NCBI RefSeq assembly: GCF_000718095.1 | Contig: NZ_JOEI01000013.1 | Span: 186,001-250,000 of the forward strand | Reading direction: 5' to 3' | Source: Streptomyces scopuliridis RB72 | GTDB taxonomy: Bacteria; Actinomycetota; Actinomycetes; Streptomycetales; Streptomycetaceae | DNA length: 64,000 nucleotides | Shown: one piece after another, positions 36,268 through 45,296 of the stretch | Layout of the letters: the number at the start of each line of letters is the position of its first letter | How positions within the stretch are numbered: the first letter of the stretch is position 1 | Program-made: the position numbers and the translations under genes | Notes under the pieces: model-generated | Database searches by the model: none | Told to the model about the DNA's origin: nothing | Seen by the model: only the letters and a program-made list of their open reading frames with translations

Positions 36268-37848
36268 TCATGTGCACTTGCGTCCGCCGTTGATGCAGTT
36301 CACGACCTTCTTCATCAGGTTGTCGTCGAAGACGTTGATGAAGTCGCCGTGGTCGGTGATGGGCTTGTGCAGCTGCTCCGGGAAGGAGTCCAGGGCGAAG
36401 CCGGGCCCCGGCGGTACGTCGTACACCACGCGCTGCTGGAGCTGCGGGATCGCCTTGAAGCCGTTCTGGCAGCGGCCGTTCTGATCGGCGAACGCCACAT
36501 GCGTGCGGTGGTTGGCACTGTCGGCGTTCTGGCCGTCCCAGCAGCTCTGGAACTTGAAGCTCCGGACCACCTGGCTGCCCTCGGGGCAGATCGGGTATTT
36601 GTCCTTGAGCTGGCGGTCCTCGAATCCGGTGCAGCTCCATGAGGCATTGGCATTGGCGTCGCCATTGGTGAATGCCTTGGCGTCACCGGTGATGATCCGC
36701 AGGAACCGCGGCATGGCGGTGACCTTGGACTTCGCGCTGCCCGCGAAGGTCAGCGTCACCTGGGACGGCGTCTGGATCTCACCGACATTGCCTTCCTTGC
36801 CGCCGCCGTCCACATTGGCGTCGGCTTCGTCCTGGCCGTTCTGGAGGCGCAGCACCGGCCAGTAATACGTGGACTTGTCGCCCTGATTACGGCAGCTGGT
36901 CTGCGCGGCCGCGAGAGAGTCGTCGGTCGCGAACGCGTCATTGGCCTGGTTGCCGACATAGTCGTGCATATGGTGAGCGCCATTGCTCACACCCGGGGCG
37001 ACGATGACATTGTCCGAATTGAACTTTCCGGCCTCGTTGACACCGCAGTCGGTGGTGAAGGTGCCCTTGGAGCCGCCGCGGGCGGTCCTGGCCTTTTTGA
37101 CATTGGGCTGGACGGTGGTGATGTCGACGAAGTCGGAGGCCTCGGGGCCGTTGCCGGCCTGGCCGCCACCGTTCTGACCGCCGCCGTCCTGACCGCCGTC
37201 CTGACCACCGTTCTGCCCGTCGCCCTGGCCGCCGTCCTGGCCCGGGTCCTGACCGCCGTTCTGGCCATCGCCCTGACCACCGTTCTGCCCTGGGTCCTGG
37301 CCGCCGTTCTGGCCGTCACCCTGGCCGCCGTTCTGACCACCGTTCTGGCCCTGGCCGCCCTCAGCGGGGGAGTTGCCGGCCCGCAGGGTGCAGGGCGCGA
37401 GACCCTCCAGCCCCTGTGGCCGCTCCGCCACCCTCCCGATCGAGAGGGCGATCCGCTCAAGAGTGGCCGCCCGCTTGTCCTTCAGCGGATTGAGAATGGC
37501 ATTGTCGGCGAATTGCGGATCCCGCTCGATCTGGGCCTTCTCATCGGCGAACCGTTTGTACGCCTCGGTGATCTGGCTGTCGATGAGGGCAAGATTCCGG
37601 TCGACCTCGGGACGCGCCGCGTCCGGCACGTTCGCCAACTGATCCTGGGTGGCCACATCCGGGCAGTCGATGGTCGACACCGACTGTCCCGCATTCTGGC
37701 TCCGGGGGGCGGACCGGTTGGAGTCGCCCTCACCCGCGGATGCGTAGACATTGACCGCTACCAGCCCACCCCCGCCCAGGAGCAAGGCAGCCGAGGCGAC
37801 AATCGCCCGGTTTGCCAGTGTGGAGCGTTTTCTCGATGTGCGTGGCAT
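36268..37848 (-). CDS. Secreted DUF1996-domain protein with Gln/Gly/Asn-rich linker
   Basis: The 526-residue product has an N-terminal export signal or anchor (about 12-38). A helical region (60-150) follows, then a roughly 75-residue low-complexity linker of repeating [11 protein letters not shown] units (DNA 37150-37370). The C-terminal DUF1996 domain (about 240-526) has [30 protein letters not shown] and HRTHVAF. DUF1996 proteins are exported in bacteria and fungi, and their function is uncertain. ATG 37848 has GAGGAG 5 bases upstream and is preferred over an in-frame ATG 12 bases earlier. Confidence 0.85.
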   Translation of the reverse strand: MPRTSRKRSTLANRAIVASAALLLGGGGLVAVNVYASAGEGDSNRSAPRSQNAGQSVSTIDCPDVATQDQLANVPDAARPEVDRNLALIDSQITEAYKRFADEKAQIERDPQFADNAILNPLKDKRAATLERIALSIGRVAERPQGLEGLAPCTLRAGNSPAEGGQGQNGGQNGGQGDGQNGGQDPGQNGGQGDGQNGGQDPGQDGGQGDGQNGGQDGGQDGGGQNGGGQAGNGPEASDFVDITTVQPNVKKARTARGGSKGTFTTDCGVNEAGKFNSDNVIVAPGVSNGAHHMHDYVGNQANDAFATDDSLAAAQTSCRNQGDKSTYYWPVLRLQNGQDEADANVDGGGKEGNVGEIQTPSQVTLTFAGSAKSKVTAMPRFLRIITGDAKAFTNGDANANASWSCTGFEDRQLKDKYPICPEGSQVVRSFKFQSCWDGQNADSANHRTHVAFADQNGRCQNGFKAIPQLQQRVVYDVPPGPGFALDSFPEQLHKPITDHGDFINVFDDNLMKKVVNCINGGRKCT

Positions 37849-37999
37849 GGAACTCCTCAAGCTTCGTCGCCGGTTACGGGAAAGCGCGGCAGGGGAGAAG
37901 CGAAGCGCTCCGTTCCATACGGACCTCGGCTGAGGGGTGTTCAGCCGCCGGGGGAATTCATAGAAACCTCCAGCGTCAAACCGGGCGGATGCCCGCCAA

Positions 38000-38650
38000 T
38001 CACCTGCCGTGGTCCAGATAGGCGAGAACCGCCAGGACCCGGCGGTTGTCGTCGTCCGACACCGGCAGATCCAGCTTGGCGAAGATGTTCGAGGTGTGCT
38101 TGGCCACCGCCCGTTCCGTGACGACGAGTTGGGCGGCGATGGCGGCGTTCGAGCGGCCCTGCGCCACCAGCTCCATCACCTCGCGCTCGCGCGGGGTCAG
38201 CCCGCCGATCGGTTTGTCCCGCGCCCGCCGGGAGAGCAGCTGCGAGATCACCTGGGGATCCATCGCCGTACCGCCCGCCGCGACCCGGCGTACCGCGTCG
38301 ATGAACTGGTCCGCGTCGAAGACCCGGTCCTTCAGCAGATAGCCGATGCCGCCGTTGCCGTCCGCCAGCAGCTCGCGCGCGTACAACTGCTCGACGTGCT
38401 GGGACAGTACGAGGACCGGCAGACCGGGCCGGGCGCGGCGCGCCGCGAGCGCGCACTGCAGGCCCTCGTCCGTGTGGGACGGCGGAAGCCGGACGTCGAC
38501 CACGGCGACATCCGGCTCCAGCTCCGCCAGGGCCCTGGTCAGTTCGGGCCCGCTCTCCACCGCCGCCAGGATCTCGAAGTCGTACGCCTCCAGCATCCGG
38601 ACCAGACCGTCGCGCAGCAGGAAGAGATCTTCGGCTAGGACAACTCGCAA
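38000..38650 (-). CDS. NarL/LuxR-type response regulator
   Basis: The 216-residue regulator has a receiver domain with acidic pocket Glu7-Asp8 and phospho-acceptor Asp52 (AVVDVRLPP). A C-terminal LuxR helix-turn-helix follows ([18 protein letters not shown], about 150-210). The only start that fits the receiver N-terminus is TTG 38650, with GGAGA 4-5 bases upstream. It overlaps the end of the kinase gene by 16 bases, so the pair is translationally coupled. Confidence 0.92.
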   Translation of the reverse strand: MRVVLAEDLFLLRDGLVRMLEAYDFEILAAVESGPELTRALAELEPDVAVVDVRLPPSHTDEGLQCALAARRARPGLPVLVLSQHVEQLYARELLADGNGGIGYLLKDRVFDADQFIDAVRRVAAGGTAMDPQVISQLLSRRARDKPIGGLTPREREVMELVAQGRSNAAIAAQLVVTERAVAKHTSNIFAKLDLPVSDDDNRRVLAVLAYLDHGR

Positions 38651-39900
38651 GGGATCTCCATGGTGACCATGGTGGGACCGCCCGCTGGACTGCTGACGGC
38701 CAGGACGCCGTCGAATGTACCGAGCCGGCGTTCGAGCCCGCTCAGCCCCGAGCCGGTGCCGATCACCGCGCCCCCGCCGCCGTTGTCCGTGACGGCGATC
38801 CGCAGCATCCCTCCGGTGTGTGAGACATCGATCCACGCGCGGTCGGCGCCCGCGTGCTTGACCACATTGGTCAGCGCCTCGCTCACCGCGAAGTACGCGG
38901 CCGACTCGACCGGGGCGGGCGCGCGGCCCGTCAGCTCCACCTGCACCTCGATCTCCACGGGGAGCCGCAGCGCCAGCGCCTTGACGGCGTCCCCGAGACC
39001 GCGCTCGGCCAGTACGGGCGGATGGATGCCCCGTACGAGATCGCGCAGCTCGGTGAGCGCCTCGGCGGAGGACTGCCGGGCCTTGCCGATCAGTGCCTTG
39101 GCCTTGGCCGGGTCCTTCTCGATGAGCGCCTCGACGGTGCCCAGATCCATGCCCACGGCGACCAGCCTGGCCTGCGCCCCGTCGTGCAGATCGCGCTCGA
39201 TACGGCGCAGTTCGGCGGCCGACGTGTCCACGGCGTCGTGCCGGGACTCGGTGAGCCGCTCGATCCGCAGCGCCATCTCCTGGTCGGTGCCGGGCGCGAG
39301 CAGCGCCTTGGCCAGCAGGAAATGGCCGCGCAGCAGATCCGCGTTGTAGCGCACCCCGAGTCCGAACAGGACCGCGCCGAGGCCCGCCGCGGCGAGACCG
39401 GTCGCCTGGCTGTCGACGGGGACGAACGCGTACCAGTACCGGTCGTCGGTGAACACCCGCCACAGGCCCGCGGCGAGTACGAACCCCTCCACCGCGTAGA
39501 GGAGCAGGGCGCACGACAGGAGGGCGGTGATGAAGCCCGCCGTCATGTCGACCAGCAGCCACTGGAGATCACGCCAGGTCGCCGGGTCCTTCAGCATCAG
39601 GGAGCAGCGCTCCACCCGGCCGGTGACGCCGGTGCGGGCGTCCGCCGGGAAGGGGCGGTACGGGACCGGGATCCGTACGCCCGACCACCGCGCGGCCAGC
39701 AGCCGGCGCTGATTGGCATGCGCCCTGACCATCGTCAGTACCGCGGGCGTGGTGAAGACCCCGAAGCCCAGCACGATGAAGACGAGGGAGAGCACCGACA
39801 GCACGAAAAGCGTGATCGACCCGGCGAGCGAGACGACGGACAGCATCAGCCCCCGCCCGGCGGACACCAGCGGGCCCGGCCTCTTCGTACTGCTGTCCAT
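38635..39900 (-). CDS. Two-component sensor histidine kinase, HisKA_3 type
   Basis: The 421-residue kinase has four or five membrane helices in a putative-sensor domain (20-60 and 112-185). The dimerisation domain carries phospho-acceptor His239 (RIERDLHDGAQARL). The HATPase_c domain has NVVKHAG, DNGGGG and GSGLSGLERR. It phosphorylates the overlapping response regulator. The signal is unknown. GGGGAGA lies about 9 bases before ATG 39900. Confidence 0.93.
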   Translation of the reverse strand: MDSSTKRPGPLVSAGRGLMLSVVSLAGSITLFVLSVLSLVFIVLGFGVFTTPAVLTMVRAHANQRRLLAARWSGVRIPVPYRPFPADARTGVTGRVERCSLMLKDPATWRDLQWLLVDMTAGFITALLSCALLLYAVEGFVLAAGLWRVFTDDRYWYAFVPVDSQATGLAAAGLGAVLFGLGVRYNADLLRGHFLLAKALLAPGTDQEMALRIERLTESRHDAVDTSAAELRRIERDLHDGAQARLVAVGMDLGTVEALIEKDPAKAKALIGKARQSSAEALTELRDLVRGIHPPVLAERGLGDAVKALALRLPVEIEVQVELTGRAPAPVESAAYFAVSEALTNVVKHAGADRAWIDVSHTGGMLRIAVTDNGGGGAVIGTGSGLSGLERRLGTFDGVLAVSSPAGGPTMVTMEIPCELS

Positions 39901-40094
39901 GGCGTTCGTCTCCCCTTCGCGGCCGGACGGCCCGACGGCCCCCCGGCGGTCCGACCCCCGGACCTGGCATCAGTCTGACCGGCACGGTCCGGCGGCGGCA
40001 GCCGGTCGGCCCCCGGACCGGGGTGGTGCTGGATACACCCCGGGACGGTGCGATGGGCATCCGGTATCCGGCGTCGGGCGTCGGGCGTCGGGCA

Positions 40095-40117
40095 TTGTCA
40101 GTGGTGCCTGGCACGAT
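40095..40117 (+). promoter_or_regulatory. DNA-damage-type promoter (RecA-NDp/PafBC motif) of the DUF4259 gene
   Basis: TTGTCAGTG (40095-40103), exactly 8 bp, then CACGAT (40112-40117) fits the actinobacterial consensus TTGTCRGTG-N8-TAnnnT with one mismatch in the -10. It is 46 bases upstream of ATG 40164. Confidence 0.6.
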
Positions 40118-40163
40118 CGTCGCAGCGGGATGAACGGGATGTGGAACGACCAGGGGGCAGACC

Positions 40164-40622
40164 ATGGGTACGTGGGACACCGGCCACTTCGACAACGACG
40201 CCGCGGTGGACTTCTCCGCCGACCTGGACGAAGTGACCGTCGAGCGGCGGACGGAGATCGTACGGGCGGCGCTGCTGCGCGCGGTCGGCGGGGACGGCGG
40301 GGACGGCGGGGACGCCACCGGAGGCCCGCTGGACGGTGAGGTGGGGGCGGCCGCCGTGGCCGCGGCGGCGCTGGTCGCCGCGCAGTGCCCCGGCGGACCG
40401 CCCGTGGAGTCGGTGTACGGCCCGGAGGAGCCGCTGCCCCGGCTTCCCGAGGAGCTGAGGGAGCTCGCGCTTCTGGCCCTGGACCGGGTGAGCCTGGCGG
40501 GGTCCGAGGTGCGCGACCGCTGGGTCAAGGCGGACGGCGAGAACGGCGCGTGGCACCACGGAATGGCCGAGCTGCGCGCGGCGCTGACGGCGGCGATAAC
40601 GGGTCCGGGGGGCAGTGACTGA
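40164..40622 (+). CDS. DUF4259-domain protein
   Basis: The 152-residue acidic cytoplasmic protein has the family N-terminus MGTWDTGHFDNDAAVDF and a conserved helical core ending in DRWVKADG. DUF4259 proteins are small and uncharacterised. AGGGGG lies about 9 bases before ATG 40164. A short GDGGDGGDA repeat lies in the middle. The upstream promoter matches the DNA-damage consensus, which suggests stress induction. Confidence 0.8.
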   Translation: MGTWDTGHFDNDAAVDFSADLDEVTVERRTEIVRAALLRAVGGDGGDGGDATGGPLDGEVGAAAVAAAALVAAQCPGGPPVESVYGPEEPLPRLPEELRELALLALDRVSLAGSEVRDRWVKADGENGAWHHGMAELRAALTAAITGPGGSD

Positions 40623-40701
40623 TCCGGAAACTCACGGAGTCAGCGAGCCGGGTCGACTCGCCCCGGGCCAACTGCCGTACCACTGCCGGCCGGGCAGCCC
40701 G

Positions 40702-41133
40702 TCAGACTCGGGCGATGAACTTGACCTCGACCAGAAGCTCGCGGAAGGCGAGCCGAGGGGTGCCGATCATGGTGCTCGCCACCTGAGGGTCCGGCCGGCC
40801 GTAGGCTTCCTTGCGCACCGGCCCGGCCGCGGCGTCGGCCGCATCGACATCGACGGCGTAGATGACTTCCTCGACGACATCGTCCAGCGATGCGCCGAAA
40901 CGCTGGAGCAACTCCGCCGCGTTGGCATAGCACTGGCGCAGCTGCTCGCCCGTGTTGGCGAAATCGGTGACCAGTCCGGCATCATTGACCGGAGCGGGGG
41001 CAACGAGTTCCGTCCCGTTGTGTGCCACCTGGCCGGAGAGGTAGATGGTATCGCCGCGCTTGACCGCTTGGACGTATCCGTAACTTTCTTCCCAGGGGAC
41101 TCCGAAGCTTTCGACCTGATGTGCGTTGCTCAT
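40702..41133 (-). CDS. RidA/YjgF-family enamine/imine deaminase
   Basis: The 143-residue protein has the RidA fold: VKRGDTIYLSGQVAHNG, a mid AAELLQRFGASLDDVVEEVIYAVD, and the C-terminal RELLVEVKFIARV. The catalytic Arg region of the archetype is only partly conserved, so it may be a RidA-paralogue subgroup. ATG 41133 fits the family N-terminus, with weak RBS. Divergent from the GlxA-type regulator, which probably controls it. Confidence 0.85.
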   Translation of the reverse strand: MSNAHQVESFGVPWEESYGYVQAVKRGDTIYLSGQVAHNGTELVAPAPVNDAGLVTDFANTGEQLRQCYANAAELLQRFGASLDDVVEEVIYAVDVDAADAAAGPVRKEAYGRPDPQVASTMIGTPRLAFRELLVEVKFIARV

Positions 41134-41275
41134 GGTGTTCCGATCGTCCAAAGTGCGTTCCGTCAAGACCGCTCAGACGATAGGGGAGCCAGGTCGGGGG
41201 GAACCAGAGGTGGTTGTGCCACTTGCAGCAAGGATCGTGCCAGAACCGGGCACCACGGGAGACAAGGGAGCGTCA

Positions 41276-42307
41276 TTGCGATCCAGAGATGGCGAGATGG
41301 TTGTCGCGATACTCGCGGTGCCGCGCGTATACGCGCTGGACGTCAGCATTCCGGCGCATGTGTTTGGTCAGCATCCGGGTTATCGAGTCTTTGTGTGCGG
41401 GAATCACGATCTCGACCCGGCCGCCGATTCGAGCGACGAATCGTCGCACGTCGATGTGGCAGCGGACATCAGGCCGACGCACTCGCTCTCCGATGTGGAG
41501 GACGCCGATATTGTCGTGGTTCCGGGCTACGCAGATCCGCATCTCCCCGTACCGGAGGATTATCTGAAGGCGCTGCGGATCGCCGTCGAGCGGGGTGCCC
41601 GTGTCGTCGCCATCTGCACAGGTGTATTCGCGCTCGCGGCCGGCGGAATACTGAACGGAAAGGCGGCGACGACACATTGGCGCCATACGGAGCAGCTTCG
41701 GGTGATGTATCCCGGAGTCGACGTCGTCGAGAATCGACTGTTCGTCGAGGACGGGGCAATTCTTACAGCCGCGGGCGGGGGCGCGGGGATTGACGCATGT
41801 CTCCATGTCGTCCAGACGGATTTCGGGACCACTGTCGCGGACGGCGTGGCGAAGGATGTCGTCTTCTCTTCTGTCCGTGGTGCGAACGAGCCACAGCACA
41901 TGGACGTGCTCACCCCTCCTCGCGACAGTCTGCGTGCGACGCGGGAGTGGGTGATCGAGAACATGGGGTCGTCGATCACCGTGCAGCGGATGGCGGACCA
42001 CAGTCTGCTTTCGCGGCGAACCTTCATTCGCCGTTTCGCGCGTGAGACAGGAATGCCTCCCATGCAGTGGGTCGCGCTGCAGAGGATTCTCGGTGCGCGC
42101 CGGCTCCTTGAGGCCTCCGACTGGTCTGTCGAGAGGATCGCCGGAGCGACGGGTTTCGGCACGGCCGCGAATTTCCGGACGATCTTCCGAAGAGAGGTGG
42201 GAGTGACGCCGACCGCCTACCGGAAACTCCATGGACCGACGACGAGTCTCACCGGCTCACGCCATGCCCCCGGTTCGCGGGGTCAGGGCCGCACAGCCAG
42301 CCGTTGA
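41276..42307 (+). CDS. GlxA-type regulator (DJ-1/PfpI domain plus AraC helix-turn-helix)
   Basis: The product is about 343 residues. The N-terminal glutaminase-like DJ-1/PfpI domain (about 8-185) has the nucleophile-elbow VAICTGVFALA. The C-terminal AraC domain (about 225-320) has two helix-turn-helices: VQRMADHSLLSRRTFIRRF and VERIAGATGFGTAANFRTIFRR. The start is ambiguous. TTG 41276 has a good AGGGAG 6 bases upstream, while ATG 41297 begins right at the domain with a poor RBS. The C-terminal 25 residues run past the family end. The 3' end overlaps an antisense remnant. Confidence 0.85.
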   Translation: MRSRDGEMVVAILAVPRVYALDVSIPAHVFGQHPGYRVFVCGNHDLDPAADSSDESSHVDVAADIRPTHSLSDVEDADIVVVPGYADPHLPVPEDYLKALRIAVERGARVVAICTGVFALAAGGILNGKAATTHWRHTEQLRVMYPGVDVVENRLFVEDGAILTAAGGGAGIDACLHVVQTDFGTTVADGVAKDVVFSSVRGANEPQHMDVLTPPRDSLRATREWVIENMGSSITVQRMADHSLLSRRTFIRRFARETGMPPMQWVALQRILGARRLLEASDWSVERIAGATGFGTAANFRTIFRREVGVTPTAYRKLHGPTTSLTGSRHAPGSRGQGRTASR

Positions 42308-42950
42308 TGGCGAAGCGGCTGTCCGCGTGCTGCTTGCTGGGGCAGTTGACCGGCCGTACCTCATGCCAGGCGGTGACCCGGAAGAACACGATGCTGTCGT
42401 GCTCGGGCTCCTGGTTGAAGCCGAAGGCGGATTGCCAGTCCAGCGCAGTTCGGCGCCGGACCCGGTGACCCGTACGCAGGCGTCGAGCAGTTCACCCATG
42501 CTGGTGTGCCCGGCCGGGCTCACCAGGTTGTACGGGCCGCCCAGCCCGTCCCGTACGGCGTACAGCGTCCATTCGGCGAGGTCACGCGCGTCGATGTACT
42601 GCAAGGGGTTGTCGCGCGGCCCCGGCGCCAGTACGGGGCCGCCCCGGGCGATCCGCCCCAGCCACCACGGCAGCCGGCCGATGTTCTCCCCGGGCCCGAG
42701 GATCAGCCCGGCACGCACCAGCAGCGCCCGGTCGCCGAAGACCGCCTCGGCGGCCAGCTCGCCGCCGCGCTTGTCCTGCGGGTACGCGGTACATCTCCAG
42801 CCGCTCGGTGTACGCGAACCCCGCCCCGGCCGGGCTCCCGGAGGACGGCCCGCTGGTGGAGGGCACGTCCGCGACGGCCGGGCCGAATTCGCTGCCGGAA
42901 GAATCACGGAACCCAGGGATCTGCCGTACGCGCCGTGCGGATGGCAGCAT
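42249..42950 (-). pseudogene. Composite of a decayed NAD-dependent epimerase and a second gene fragment
   Basis: About 42440-42780 reads well as the C-terminal half of an NAD-dependent epimerase/dehydratase: RAGLILGPGENIGRLP, DNPLQYIDARDLAEWTLYA, YNLVSPAGHTSMGELLDAC. Its N-terminal Rossmann half is missing, and the frame shifts near 42780. At about 42437 the sense frame jumps to another: FGFNQEPEHDSIVFFRV, then NCPSKQHADSRFAINGWLCG (stop 42249). That is the tail of an unrelated, unrecognised gene. Two truncated genes appear fused by deletion. Confidence 0.6.
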
Positions 42951-42959
42951 GTGGCCACC

Positions 42960-43673
42960 ATGACAGACGCCACGTCACCGATACGCGCCCTGCGGGCCGC
43001 CGCCTTCGCGGCGGTATGTGTGACGTTGGCGGCGGTGGGGCATTCGTTCACATCCGGGCATGAGATCCCGCTCGGCGCGCTGTGGACGGCGTTCGGGGTG
43101 ACCGCGGGCGTGGCCTGGCTCGCGGGCGGCCGGCGGCGCGGGTTCCGCTCGATCGGGGCCGGGCTGCTCACCGTCCAGGGCGGACTGCATCTGATCTTCG
43201 CCGGAGCGCTGCCGTTCGCCGGGGCCGAGGCACCGAGTCACCTGCCTCATGGCGCTGCCACCGGCACCGGTACGGGCATGGACATGAGGGAGGGCTCCGG
43301 GGCCGCCATTCTCCCCGTCGACGCCGCTGTCCCCTTCGGCCTGGACGGCACGGCGGGGATGCTCGCCGCCCATCTCCTCGCCGCGGCCGTCTGCGCGCTC
43401 TGGCTGGCCCGGGGCGAGGCCGCGCTCTTCCGGCTCGCGAGCGCCCTCGGCGTCCTGGCCTTCTCCCCGCTCCGGCTGCTGCTGACCGCGGCCCGGCCGC
43501 CCCTCGCGCCACGTCCGACAGGAACGATACGACGCGCTCCCGCGGCGCACCGCTTCCGTGGCGTCGTGCTCGCGCACACCCTGTCGCGGCGGGGCCCGCC
43601 CGCGCGCCGTACCTCTCGCGCGACGGCCCCGGCAACGGCCCTCATCACCACTGTCCGAACTGTCCGAGCTTAG
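42960..43673 (+). CDS. Integral membrane protein upstream of the PepSY gene
   Basis: The 237-residue product has about four to five hydrophobic segments within the first 175 residues. A HLPHGAATGTGTGMDM loop lies between helices. The C-terminus is Arg/Ala-rich and hydrophilic. No named domain was recognised. Position before a PepSY transporter-like gene with its own Met/His-rich insert suggests a shared metal-related role, but this is inference. The RBS is poor. A short tandem repeat follows the stop. Confidence 0.65.
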   Translation: MTDATSPIRALRAAAFAAVCVTLAAVGHSFTSGHEIPLGALWTAFGVTAGVAWLAGGRRRGFRSIGAGLLTVQGGLHLIFAGALPFAGAEAPSHLPHGAATGTGTGMDMREGSGAAILPVDAAVPFGLDGTAGMLAAHLLAAAVCALWLARGEAALFRLASALGVLAFSPLRLLLTAARPPLAPRPTGTIRRAPAAHRFRGVVLAHTLSRRGPPARRTSRATAPATALITTVRTVRA

Positions 43674-43677
43674 GTAA

Positions 43678-43712
43678 ACAGGCAGACAGGCGGACAGGCA
43701 GGCAGGGCGGAC
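43678..43712. repeat. Imperfect 8-bp tandem repeat
   Basis: Successive units AGGCAGAC, AGGCGGAC, AGGCAGGC and AGGGCGGA lie in the 83-base gap between the membrane-protein and PepSY genes. No gene spans them. Confidence 0.5.
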
Positions 43713-43756
43713 CCGGGGTCCGCTTCCCCCTGCCCACGCCAACACCTAGGACAGCC

Positions 43757-45238
43757 ATGGCCATTGACGACCCCGTACAGGGGCCCGAGACCGACGTCCC
43801 GCCGACCGCCCCGGCCGGCTCCGGCACCCCCTCCCTCTGGAGTTCCCTGCGCCCCCTCGTGCTGCGGCTCCACTTCTACGCGGGCCTGCTCATCGCCCCG
43901 CTGCTGCTGATCGCCGCCACCAGCGGATTCCTCTACGCGCTCTCCTTCCAGGCGGAGAAGGTCCTCTACCGCCACGAGCTGCGGGTCCCGGTCGGCGACC
44001 GTACCCTCCCGCTCTCCGAACAGCTCGACGCCGCCCGTGCCGCCCGCCCGGACGGCACGGTCACCTCCGTAAGCCCGTCGTCCGAGGACGGCGCGACCAC
44101 CCGCGTCCTGATGAGCACGCCCGACGCAGAGGAGAGCAAGTCCCTCGCCGTCTTCGTCGATCCGTACACCGCGGAGGTACGGGGAGAGCTGACCAGCTAC
44201 GGCAGTTCGGGCGCCCTCCCGCTGCGCGCCTGGATATCCGAGCTGCATCGCCATCTGCTGCTCGGCGAGCCGGGGCGCGTCTACAGCGAACTCGCCGCCA
44301 GCTGGCTGTGGGTGGTGGCCCTCGGCGGCGTACTGCTCTGGATCGGGCGCAAGCGCGCCTCGAAGCGCGCGCTGCTCACCCCCGAGCGCGGAGCCACCGG
44401 CCGGCGCAGAACGCTCTCCCTGCACGGCTCACTCGGGTTGTGGGCCGTGACCGGGCTGGTGCTGCTCTCCGCCACGGGGCTGACCTGGTCGAAGTACGCG
44501 GGCGAGAACATCGGCTCGATCCAGGACCAGCTGGGCGGCGCCACTCCCGCGGTCTCCGCCGCGCTCGAAGGGGGCACCGGCGGAGCGGGCGGCGGCGCCC
44601 ACGAGGGACATGAGGGCCACGAGTCGATGCCCGGTATGGAGAACATGCCCGGTATGGAGAACATGCCGGGGATGGAGGGCATGGCAGGCGGGGACGTCGG
44701 TATCGATCTGGCGGTCGTCGCCGCCCGTCAGGCTGGTCTCGACGGACCGGTCTCGGTGACCCTGCCGACGGAGGGCACCGGCTATGTGGTCGCGCAGACC
44801 GACAAGCAGTTCCCGGTACGGCTCGACTCGGTCGCCATCGATCCCGCCAACGGCATGGTCATGGACGAACTGCGGTTCGCCGACTACCCGTTGCTCGCCA
44901 AGCTCACCCGCTTCGGCATCGACGCCCATATGGGCCTCTTCCTCGGGGTCACCAACCAACTGGCCCTCGCGGCGCTCGCCCTCTCGCTGATTCTGATCAT
45001 CTGCTGGGGCTACCGGATGTGGTGGCTGCGCAGACCCACCAAGGAGCGGAAGCTGAGCGCGGGCAGGGCGATACCGCGCGGCGCCTGGCGCAAGGTGCCA
45101 CTGACCGCTCTGCTGCCGCTTGCGGCGGCCGTGGCGCTGATCGGCTGGTTCCTGCCGCTGCTGGGCATCAGCCTGCTGGTCTTCCTCGTACTGGACGGCC
45201 TGCTCGCCCTGCGGGCCCGCGTTCGCGCCCGTACCTGA
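43757..45238 (+). CDS. PepSY-associated membrane protein with Met/His-rich metal-binding insert
   Basis: The 493-residue protein has four main membrane helices and family motifs LRLHFYAGLLIAPLLLIAATSG, ELHRHLLLGEPGRVYSELAASWLW and HMGLFLGVTNQ. This is the PepSY_TM architecture found in iron-siderophore reductases and copper-linked membrane proteins. An extracytoplasmic loop (about 287-313) reads HEGHEGHESMPGMENMPGMENM and beyond, with three PGMENM-type repeats typical of Cu(I)/Cu(II) ligands. AGGA precedes ATG 43757. A terminator follows. The neighbouring winged-helix gene is convergent. Confidence 0.85.
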   Translation: MAIDDPVQGPETDVPPTAPAGSGTPSLWSSLRPLVLRLHFYAGLLIAPLLLIAATSGFLYALSFQAEKVLYRHELRVPVGDRTLPLSEQLDAARAARPDGTVTSVSPSSEDGATTRVLMSTPDAEESKSLAVFVDPYTAEVRGELTSYGSSGALPLRAWISELHRHLLLGEPGRVYSELAASWLWVVALGGVLLWIGRKRASKRALLTPERGATGRRRTLSLHGSLGLWAVTGLVLLSATGLTWSKYAGENIGSIQDQLGGATPAVSAALEGGTGGAGGGAHEGHEGHESMPGMENMPGMENMPGMEGMAGGDVGIDLAVVAARQAGLDGPVSVTLPTEGTGYVVAQTDKQFPVRLDSVAIDPANGMVMDELRFADYPLLAKLTRFGIDAHMGLFLGVTNQLALAALALSLILIICWGYRMWWLRRPTKERKLSAGRAIPRGAWRKVPLTALLPLAAAVALIGWFLPLLGISLLVFLVLDGLLALRARVRART

Positions 45239-45252
45239 CTGGATCGAAAATC

Positions 45253-45286
45253 GCGGAGGCCCTGCCGACACCGGCGGGGCCTCCGC
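45253..45286. terminator. Bidirectional terminator between PepSY and winged-helix genes
   Basis: A GCGGAGGCCC / GGGCCTCCGC 10-bp stem lies in a 58-base convergent gap. Confidence 0.7.
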
Positions 45287-45296
45287 CTCGCCCCTC

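Noticed and set aside
37150..37370. Regularly spaced repeats suggestive of a CRISPR array
   Set aside because: They encode the Gly/Gln-rich linker in frame, with no conserved repeat-spacer structure and no cas genes.
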